NCBI GenBank assembly: GCA_020741755.1
Contig: DYYI01000074.1
Location: forward strand, 1-20,828
Direction of reading: 5' to 3'
Length of the DNA: 20,828 bases
DNA from: Aliicoccus persicus_A
GTDB lineage: Bacteria; Bacillota; Bacilli; Staphylococcales; Salinicoccaceae
Part shown: positions 15,904 through 20,828 of the stretch, in pieces
Position numbering within the stretch: the first letter of the stretch is position 1
How the letters are laid out: each line of letters starts with the position of its first letter
Made by a program: the position numbers and the translations under genes
The notes under the pieces: generated by a model
The model's input: only the letters and a program-made list of their open reading frames with translations
Database searches by the model: none
What the model was told of the DNA's origin: nothing

Positions 15904-16212
15904 TTATAATTTAATTTCGATGTCTACACCTGATGGTAAGTTTAAGCCCATTAGAGCATCCACTGTTTTCGGTGTAGGGTTTAAAATGTCGATTAGACGT
16001 TTGTGCGTACGCTGTTCGAATTGCTCACGAGAATACTTGTAGATGTGGTACGAACGTAAGATTGTGTAGATTGTTTTTTCAGTTGGTAATGGAATTGGTC
16101 CGCTTACCTCTGCACCTGAACGTTTCGCAGTCTCTACAATCTTCTCTGCTGATTGATCCAACACTCTGTGATCATACGCTTTTAAACGAATACGAATTTT
16201 TTGCTTTGCCAT
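15904..16212 (-). CDS. rpsJ: 30S ribosomal protein S10 (NusE)
   Basis: Head protein of the 30S subunit, also the transcription elongation factor NusE that binds NusB and NusG and couples ribosomes to RNA polymerase. The 102 residues begin MAKQKIRIRLKAYDHRVLDQ and contain RTHKRLIDILNPTPKTVDALM and the terminal GVDIEIKL. ATG at 16212 has AAAGGAGG upstream. First gene of the long ribosomal operon, preceded by a leader of about 185 nt and a sigma-A promoter. Confidence 0.99.
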   Translation of the reverse strand: MAKQKIRIRLKAYDHRVLDQSAEKIVETAKRSGAEVSGPIPLPTEKTIYTILRSYHIYKYSREQFEQRTHKRLIDILNPTPKTVDALMGLNLPSGVDIEIKL

Positions 16213-16397
16213 TATTTAACCTCCTTTATAGTCGTCATCATTTGTTGATAGACTTCTCCACGAAAATTTTCTGCTACCACTTCGCCATGGCAACTCGGCC
16301 GTGTGTATCAGTAACCTCTCGCTTCATCGATTAGTAACCTTATATCCATAAGGTTTTGGGTAAAAAGGACACATTGGTCCCTACTTAAAGTCCAACG
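16213..16397 (-). promoter_or_regulatory. Structured 5' leader of the S10 operon
   Basis: From the predicted transcription start (about 16397) to rpsJ there are some 185 nt of apparent leader RNA. It contains a perfect 8-bp hairpin (16336-16355, AACCTTAT / ATAAGGTT, loop GGAT). Two copies of AGGTTACTRAT lie 23 bases apart (16330-16340 and 16307-16317). A further GC-rich segment around 16265-16310 can fold (GGCCGAGTTGCC; CTG.TAC / GTA.CAG), and the normal Shine-Dalgarno follows. No T-box or known riboswitch signature was recognised. A leader this structured suggests growth or autogenous control, but the effector is unknown. Confidence 0.55.
16324..16374 (-). CDS. Possible leader peptide (uORF) in the rpsJ leader
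   Basis: Inside the predicted leader an ATG at 16374 opens a 16-codon frame, MCPFYPKPYGYKVTNR, ending in TGA at 16324. A weak AGGG lies four to five bases upstream. The 8-bp hairpin of the leader lies within this frame, so ribosome movement would melt it. The Pro/Tyr-rich sequence is unusual. It may be a chance frame; translation is not shown, and the start site is weak. Confidence 0.25.
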   Translation of the reverse strand: MCPFYPKPYGYKVTNR

Positions 16398-16403
16398 TTA
16401 AAT

Positions 16404-16432
16404 ATATTACACGAAAAAGGTGAATAAATCAA
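16404..16432 (-). promoter_or_regulatory. Sigma-A promoter of the S10-spc-alpha operon
   Basis: On the minus strand TTGATT (16427-16432) and TAATAT (16404-16409) are separated by exactly 17 bases, a good vegetative promoter match. Predicted start is around 16397, giving a leader of about 185 nt before rpsJ. The promoter overlaps the 3' half of the pbuG terminator hairpin. It is the only strong promoter I found for the ribosomal block. Confidence 0.75.
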
Positions 16433-16461
16433 CTGTTTATAGAAGATTTTTTCACCTTTTT
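16414..16461 (-). terminator. Terminator of the pbuG unit, overlapping the rpsJ promoter
   Basis: Perfect 11-bp arms (16414-16424 and 16451-16461; AAAAAGGTGAA / TTCACCTTTTT) enclose a further 5-bp stem (AAATC / GATTT) after one mismatch. On the minus strand the structure ends in five U; because the outer stem is A/T, it also reads as a terminator in the other direction. It lies about 55 bases after the pbuG stop codon. The intervening 16462-16515 is AT-rich with nothing recognisable. Confidence 0.75.
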
Positions 16462-16515
16462 AAAAATATGTTTTTATATGAAATTTTTGTTTTGCATATT
16501 ATATAGTAGAAACTA

Positions 16516-17847
16516 TCATTCTAGGAAGATAAAGTATAGTACAAATATGACGAAAAGTCCATACATGACGGGGTGTATCTCTTTTCTACGACCCGCCATT
16601 ATCATCGCGATCGGATAGAAAATAAATCCTGTCGCGATACCTGTTGCAATACTATATGAAAGCGGCATAACAAATATCGTAATGAATGCCGGCAATGCGA
16701 TTTCAAATTCTGTCCATCTGATCTTCGCTAAGTTCGAAGCCATGAGTGCACCGACGATGATCAGTGCTGGCGCAGTAACTTCTGGTGTAAACATAACGAT
16801 CAGCGGCGAGATAAAGATCGCGAGTAAGAATAACACACCGGTGACGACCGCAGCAAAACCAGTTCTTGCACCCGCTGCAACACCCGCTGTTGACTCAACG
16901 TAACTCGTTACTGTCGACGTACCGAAGATTGAACCAGTGACCGTCGCTGTCGCATCTGCTAACAGAGCTTTTTGCGCACCTGGTAGTTTGTTGTCTTTGA
17001 TTAATCCCGCTTGTGAAGCAACCCCGACTAATGTACCTGCTGTATCGAAGAAGTCAACGAACAAGAATGTTAACACGACGATTAAGAACTGCACCGTAAA
17101 GAGTTGTGCTGGTTCAGCAAACGCTTCAAACGCTGCACCGAACGTTGGCGCAATACTTGGCACTGAACTAAAGATTGCGGTTGGCGTCGGCACTAAACCA
17201 AAAATTAAACCAATCACTGCCGTCGTAATCATACCGAAGAATACGGCACCTTTCACTTTGCGAGACATTAAGATGACTGTGATGACGAGACCCACTACAG
17301 AGAGTAACACTGTTGAACTTTTTATATCACCCAGTGCGACGAGCGTTGCATCATCCGCAACAATGAGACCCGCACCTTGTAAACCGACAAATGTAATGAA
17401 GAATCCGATACCGGCGCTGACAGCCATTTTTAACTCCATCGGTATCGAGTTGATTATGTATTCTCTAAGCCCGGCAACAGTCAGTAACATGAAGATAATT
17501 CCCGAGAATAGTACGCCGGTTAATGCTGTTTGCCACGGAATGCCCATCGTGAGCACGACAGTGAATGCGAAGAATGCGTTCAGCCCCATACCTGGTGCCA
17601 GTGCAATCGGGAACTTCGCATAGAGACCCATGATTAAACATCCGACAAACGCTGCAACTGCTGTAGCGACAAACACCGCATTCATGTCCATGCGCATCGC
17701 GTCCGGAATACCATCCACCCCTTGCAACGATAAAACTGATGGGTTTACGGCAAGTATGTATGCCATCGAAAGGAACGTTGTGACCCCACCGATAATCTCA
17801 CGGCGGTAATTCGTTCCTAACGCCTCAAAATTAAAATACTTCTTCAT
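16516..17847 (-). CDS. pbuG: NCS2 family purine permease, PbuG/AzgA type
   Basis: Proton-coupled uptake of purine bases, most likely hypoxanthine/guanine or adenine. The 443 residues begin MKKYFNFEALGTNYRREIIGGVTTFLSMAYI, the hallmark of the AzgA subfamily of NCS2 (cluster COG2252), followed by NPSVLS, GLNAFFAF and about 12-14 hydrophobic helices. The segment VDFFDTAGTLVGVASQAG is the substrate-region signature. The ATG at 17847 overlaps the TGA of the upstream yczE-like gene (ATGA). No purine riboswitch is evident upstream. Exact substrate is not readable; PbuG is the nearest named relative, and PbuO-type specificity is an alternative. Confidence 0.88.
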   Translation of the reverse strand: MKKYFNFEALGTNYRREIIGGVTTFLSMAYILAVNPSVLSLQGVDGIPDAMRMDMNAVFVATAVAAFVGCLIMGLYAKFPIALAPGMGLNAFFAFTVVLTMGIPWQTALTGVLFSGIIFMLLTVAGLREYIINSIPMELKMAVSAGIGFFITFVGLQGAGLIVADDATLVALGDIKSSTVLLSVVGLVITVILMSRKVKGAVFFGMITTAVIGLIFGLVPTPTAIFSSVPSIAPTFGAAFEAFAEPAQLFTVQFLIVVLTFLFVDFFDTAGTLVGVASQAGLIKDNKLPGAQKALLADATATVTGSIFGTSTVTSYVESTAGVAAGARTGFAAVVTGVLFLLAIFISPLIVMFTPEVTAPALIIVGALMASNLAKIRWTEFEIALPAFITIFVMPLSYSIATGIATGFIFYPIAMIMAGRRKEIHPVMYGLFVIFVLYFIFLE

Positions 17848-18515
17848 TGTACGCCTCTTTTCTTATAACTCGATTGATTTTTTATCCGAATGATTGACGG
17901 ATCGTCACTGCCGAGAAACTTAACGAGTAGGCTGCGAGTTACTGGCAACCACAACTCGATGCACTTACCTAAAAATAAAATGATGAACAACGTACCGATA
18001 AACACCGGACCACCAAGCAAGAAACCTGATGTTGCAGCGAACAACTCCATCAAGTTGCGCGACGTTGAAATCTTCAGATTGAACTTGTCTGCGATTAACA
18101 GCATCAGGCTATCTCGTGGCCCTGCACCGAGGTTTGGAGAGATATATGTCGCAATACCGTAAGATAAAACGATCACACCAAGCACATAAAATACGCTATG
18201 TAACAACCAACCTTCGACGTCGGGTAGAATAAATAAGAAAACATCAATAAATATCCCGACCGTAAATAAGTTGACGTACACGCCAAGTTGCGGCCACTTT
18301 CTCGTTCCAATTGCAGTCGATACAACGATGATAATACCGACGATGATTGCCCAAGATCCTACCGTTAAACCAAACGTTGTATACAGTCCGTAATGTAAAA
18401 CATCCCACGAGCCAAGTCCCCACAATTGTCCTTTTATCGTCAAACCGACACCGAGCGCCAATACGACTAAACCATAAAAGAAATACAGCCACTTCTTAAC
18501 TAACTTAACTTGCAC
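17844..18515 (-). CDS. YczE/YitT-type membrane protein
   Basis: Polytopic membrane protein of 223 residues with about six hydrophobic segments, of the YczE family (unknown function). Two related motifs, GLGSWDVLHYGL (33-44) and NLGAGPRDSLML (128-139), suggest the internal two-fold repeat typical of the family. The start chosen is GTG at 18515, with GAGGAGA six bases upstream. A TTG at 18548 would lengthen it by 11 residues but lies in the -10 box of the predicted promoter, so it cannot be on the transcript. It overlaps pbuG by four bases, forming a coupled operon. A role next to a purine permease is not evident; the gene is not assigned a substrate. Confidence 0.8.
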   Translation of the reverse strand: MQVKLVKKWLYFFYGLVVLALGVGLTIKGQLWGLGSWDVLHYGLYTTFGLTVGSWAIIVGIIIVVSTAIGTRKWPQLGVYVNLFTVGIFIDVFLFILPDVEGWLLHSVFYVLGVIVLSYGIATYISPNLGAGPRDSLMLLIADKFNLKISTSRNLMELFAATSGFLLGGPVFIGTLFIILFLGKCIELWLPVTRSLLVKFLGSDDPSIIRIKNQSSYKKRGVQ

Positions 18516-18547
18516 AACGATTCTCCTCACACCCGAACTATGTTTCA

Positions 18548-18576
18548 ATAATATACATTAAAGTTCGTGTTTTCAA
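18548..18576 (-). promoter_or_regulatory. Sigma-A promoter of the yczE-like/pbuG operon
   Basis: TTGAAA (18571-18576) and TATTAT (18548-18553) on the minus strand with a 17-base spacer. Predicted start near 18541, about 26 bases upstream of the GTG start codon at 18515. It decides the start codon of the yczE-like gene, because the longer open frame would begin inside the -10 element. Confidence 0.7.
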
Positions 18577-18622
18577 GTGTTATTTTGGTTTGCTATCCAT
18601 TCGTTCAAAATTCACTAACAAA

Positions 18623-18656
18623 TGAATTAATTTACCAATCCCTATTATGATATGAT
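18623..18656 (+). promoter_or_regulatory. Weak candidate promoter of the plus-strand unit
   Basis: Two overlapping TATGAT boxes (18646-18651, 18651-18656) lie 25-35 bases upstream of the ATG at 18681. The best -35 candidates at proper distance (TGAATT at 18623, TTAATT at 18627) are poor. The region is AT-rich and divergent to the yczE-like promoter, so a promoter is expected here, but the hexamers are unconvincing. Confidence 0.3.
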
Positions 18657-18680
18657 ACATGTATGAAAGAGGTGTTCTCA

Positions 18681-18854
18681 ATGAATTTGAACGATCAATT
18701 ACTTGAACTGAAATCTACATATATCCGATTACAAGGTGATATTGAAAAACTCGGCAGTACGGGTAACGATGTTTCACACCTTGAAAAACAATTAGAGTCA
18801 ATAGAAAACGAAATTAAAGAAACGCGCAAAGCTATGCGCGCGGCCGATAAATAG
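18681..18854 (+). CDS. Small coiled-coil protein, SE1561-family-like
   Basis: A 57-residue soluble, highly charged protein of heptad-like character (LLELKSTYIRLQGDIEKL ... LEKQLESIENEIKETRK), with no membrane segment or cysteine. It resembles the small staphylococcal family named SE1561, whose function is unknown. The central GNDVSHLEKQLESIE is the feature I recognise. An upstream in-frame ATG at 18663 would add six residues, but AGAGGTG sits correctly before 18681. It is followed 10 bases later by the MFS transporter gene, likely co-transcribed. Confidence 0.75.
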   Translation: MNLNDQLLELKSTYIRLQGDIEKLGSTGNDVSHLEKQLESIENEIKETRKAMRAADK

Positions 18855-18864
18855 GAGATACGTT

Positions 18865-20031
18865 ATGAAACAATTGAATCAAAAACTACTACTTATAATG
18901 ATCATTCAATTCCTCATCTATTTCGGGTTCAGTATGGTTATCCCAGTCGTACCGGAACTAGTTACAGAATTAGGTGTCTCAACAGTCCACGTCGGCTGGT
19001 TGCTCGCAACGTATTCAATCGCGGGCTTTATCGTCGCGCCATTGTTTGGTCGTCTGAGCGATAAGTATGGGCGCCGTCCTATTTTGCTCGGTGGACTTAT
19101 TGTGTTTGCCCTGAGCTTCCTATTCTTCGGTCTATACATCGATAACTTAGTCATCATGTATATCGCAAGAGTATTCGGCGGTATCGCCAGTGGTGCGCTA
19201 TACACGGCAACAACAAGCATGGTTGCAGATATTTCAAGTCGTGAAGAACGCACAAGATATATGGGATTAATCGGCATGTCAATCGGACTTGGCTTTATCT
19301 TCGGTCCAGGTGTCGGAGGTATCCTCGGTGATATCAACTTAAGTTTCGCATTTTACATGACTGCGGCAGTACTGGCTGGAGCATTCGTCTTTGCACTGAT
19401 AAAAATCGAAGAGACATATAAGCCGTCGACAGAAAATCCTGTTTCTCAGTTGCGTATCGTTCCGAGTGAATACTTTTTAAAGCCCGTCGGAATTTTGTTG
19501 ATTACGACTTTCGTAATCATGTTTACGATGAGCGGTATGGAAAGCACATTCCAATTGTTAACGATTGAATTAATTTCAATCACACCAACTCAAATGGGCA
19601 TCTTGTTCCTAATCGGTGGTCTGTTAAACGCGGCCGTTCAAGGCGGATACATTCGAACACTGAAGCCGCATCAAGAATATCCAGTCATGATCGCAGGGCA
19701 GATGATGACCATCATTGCGTTTATCATGTTGCCATTTGTGCCAAACTTGTGGTTCGCCGGCATTGCGTTGATTTTACTCATGCTAGGTAATGCACTCGCG
19801 CGTACACTGTTAACCTCGCTGATCACACGAGAAGCAGAAGATCATGAGATGGGACGCATGACATCGACAACATACGCTTTGGACAGTCTCGGCCGTATAC
19901 TCGGACCACTAACGTTTAACCTACTGTTCGTCGTTTACTTAGGTCTGCCATTCTGGTTAGGTGCCTTGATTACGATATTATCGACGTTCTTTATCTATCA
20001 ATACTTTAGAAAACGAGGAGCTATTGCATGA
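18865..20031 (+). CDS. MFS transporter, drug:H+ antiporter-1 type
   Basis: A 388-residue, twelve-helix major facilitator with the DHA1 hallmarks: IPVVP (26-30), motif A GRLSDKYGRRP (62-72), motif B arginine in ARVFGGIASG (Arg102), and motif C GFIFGPGVGG (143-152). These motifs mark proton-driven export of small molecules, as in NorA or TetA relatives. Substrate cannot be inferred, and no named resistance gene is recognised. The ATG at 18865 is preceded by AGGAGA. It overlaps the next gene by ATGA (20028-20031). Confidence 0.9.
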   Translation: MKQLNQKLLLIMIIQFLIYFGFSMVIPVVPELVTELGVSTVHVGWLLATYSIAGFIVAPLFGRLSDKYGRRPILLGGLIVFALSFLFFGLYIDNLVIMYIARVFGGIASGALYTATTSMVADISSREERTRYMGLIGMSIGLGFIFGPGVGGILGDINLSFAFYMTAAVLAGAFVFALIKIEETYKPSTENPVSQLRIVPSEYFLKPVGILLITTFVIMFTMSGMESTFQLLTIELISITPTQMGILFLIGGLLNAAVQGGYIRTLKPHQEYPVMIAGQMMTIIAFIMLPFVPNLWFAGIALILLMLGNALARTLLTSLITREAEDHEMGRMTSTTYALDSLGRILGPLTFNLLFVVYLGLPFWLGALITILSTFFIYQYFRKRGAIA

Positions 20032-20363
20032 TATATCTCACGCTGTTGTTCATGATTGTATATGGCGCACTCGCTATATTTAATATTGGGGTTGTTTCGG
20101 GGCAGGTTGGTGGAGTTGAGCGGGTTGTGCGGTTCGTGCGCCTGGCTGTCGGATTGTTGTTTGTCGTTTTTTCAGTTGTCGTGGCGATGCCACTTGAGTC
20201 AGTGAATCAGTTCCTTCTCGTGTTGATGGCAGTGACTGTCGTTGGTTCAGGCGAAATCGGCAAATTTAAGATTGCGGCTGGTGACCGGGACCGCGTGTTC
20301 CTAGTTCATGCGTTTACTGCAATGTTGATGGTTGGTTTTGCAGTGTTGATTTTTGTGTTGTAG
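20028..20363 (+). CDS. Small hydrophobic membrane protein, unassigned
   Basis: A 111-residue protein with about four hydrophobic segments (near 3-22, 38-56, 61-74 and 92-111) and a short charged loop GDRDR before the last. I do not recognise the family. It overlaps the MFS gene by four bases (ATGA) with GAGGAG upstream, so it is translationally coupled to it; it may be an accessory membrane protein. The first half of its coding strand is strikingly rich in G and T compared with its neighbours, with Val and Gly codons dominating. Confidence 0.7.
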   Translation: MIYLTLLFMIVYGALAIFNIGVVSGQVGGVERVVRFVRLAVGLLFVVFSVVVAMPLESVNQFLLVLMAVTVVGSGEIGKFKIAAGDRDRVFLVHAFTAMLMVGFAVLIFVL

Positions 20364-20457
20364 TTTGATGGTGTGGACGCTTAAACATGACTGGTTTTTA
20401 TCAGGTTGAAATTCATTTGAGTGACTTATACAGAGAGGTTCGAGCGAGGTGTTGTGA

Positions 20458-20733
20458 ATGAGGCGTGTAATATTAGTTCTACTAATTCTCTTACAACTCA
20501 TTTTTTTCTTAGATTTTATACTGAACAGAGAAGTCATCTTCATTAACGTATACATGTGGCTTGGCATCAGTATGATCACATCATTTGTCGGCTATCGCTC
20601 TGCACATAGCGAACCCAACCTAGACGAGAGCATGCTCACGCACAAGATCATCTCCTACACACTGATGTTGCTAAGCCTGATCTCAATCGGTTGTGTCATC
20701 TATATCTTTTTGTTTAAGAGTTATATTATTTGA
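20458..20733 (+). CDS. Small hydrophobic membrane protein, unassigned
   Basis: A 91-residue protein with hydrophobic segments near 3-20, 30-43 and 66-87 joined by a polar loop (RSAHSEPNLDESMLTHK). The N-terminus MRRVILVLLILLQLIFF could be a signal anchor. I do not recognise a family. GAGGTG six bases before the ATG supports translation; it is 94 bases downstream of the previous gene and is followed by a terminator, so it is probably the last gene of the unit or a small transcript of its own. Confidence 0.65.
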   Translation: MRRVILVLLILLQLIFFLDFILNREVIFINVYMWLGISMITSFVGYRSAHSEPNLDESMLTHKIISYTLMLLSLISIGCVIYIFLFKSYII

Positions 20734-20757
20734 TCGGGTTTATAGGGTTTTTGAAGG

Positions 20758-20795
20758 GGTGAGGTGGCTGATGTGCTGCTTCACCTTATTTTTTT
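20758..20795 (+). terminator. Rho-independent terminator of the plus-strand unit
   Basis: GGTGAGGTGGC (20758-20768) pairs with GCTGCTTCACC (20775-20785) over 11 bp including three G-U pairs, with a 6-base loop, followed by TTATTTTTTT. It lies 25 bases after the stop codon of the last small gene. The remaining 33 bases to the window edge show no recognisable feature. Confidence 0.75.
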
Positions 20796-20828
20796 GGTCG
20801 AACAGCTGGAAAACTTTAATCGTGCTTA

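Noticed and set aside
16937..17623. 228-codon plus-strand open frame
   Set aside because: Lies wholly antisense to the purine permease; Asn/Thr/Ala-rich translation is the typical shadow of hydrophobic codons, with no ribosome binding site.
18918..19337. 139-codon minus-strand open frame
   Set aside because: Antisense to the MFS transporter; composition is that of a shadow frame.
20406..20432. TTGAAA / TATACA pair upstream of the 91-residue protein
   Set aside because: Spacer is only 15 bases, too short for a confident sigma-A promoter.

Overview
The window is a bacterial chromosome segment of moderate-to-low GC carrying the complete S10-spc-alpha ribosomal protein cluster, with its usual downstream and upstream neighbours. 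The protein sequences look like Staphylococcaceae (Firmicutes). Supporting points are the map-less adk-infA junction (Bacillus has map there), the zinc-type 61-residue S14, strong AGGAGG ribosome binding sites, and pbuG-like and yczE-like genes upstream of rpsJ. Several proteins differ from what I remember of Staphylococcus aureus (L22 tail, L17 tail, L24 length), so a related genus such as Macrococcus, Jeotgalicoccus or Salinicoccus is plausible. The genus cannot be fixed from this window.

Layout, left to right (most genes on the minus strand, so transcription runs right to left up to 18.5 kb): (1) 1-2033, the ECF energizing module ecfA1-ecfA2-ecfT, with ecfT cut by the window edge; translationally coupled overlaps join the three genes. 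(2) 2034-2255, a spacer with a strong terminator for the ribosomal operon and a second long hairpin in the ecfA1 leader. (3) 2256-16212, the ribosomal block. In transcription order it is rpsJ rplC rplD rplW rplB rpsS rplV rpsC rplP rpmC rpsQ rplN rplX rplE rpsN rpsH rplF rplR rpsE rpmD rplO secY adk infA rpmJ rpsM rpsK rpoA rplQ. It encodes a large share of both ribosomal subunits, the SecY channel, adenylate kinase, IF-1 and the RNA polymerase alpha subunit. Two short genes, rpmD (TTG start) and rpmJ (37 codons), are included. (4) 16213-16515, a 303-base non-coding stretch: a structured leader of about 185 nt with a possible 16-codon upstream ORF, a good sigma-A promoter, and a terminator for the upstream gene that physically overlaps this promoter. 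Bases 16462-16515 are AT-rich with nothing recognisable. (5) 16516-18515, a two-gene operon: a YczE-type membrane protein and a PbuG/AzgA-type purine permease. (6) 18549-18680, a divergent intergenic region. (7) 18681-20733, on the plus strand: a small SE1561-like coiled-coil protein, an MFS efflux-type transporter, and two small unassigned membrane proteins, closed by a terminator at 20758-20795. The last 33 bases hold nothing I can name.

The genes in the main block supply translation, transcription and protein export in near-stoichiometric amounts from one long operon. The flanking units are transporters: vitamin/metal ECF energization, purine uptake, MFS export. I see no prophage, insertion sequence, CRISPR array or defence system, and no clearly novel multi-gene system. 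The most interesting points are small-scale: a 50-residue acidic tail on L22 (with a shorter one on L17), the rpsJ leader with its embedded uORF and hairpin, the terminator/promoter overlap, and structured leaders before infA and ecfA1.
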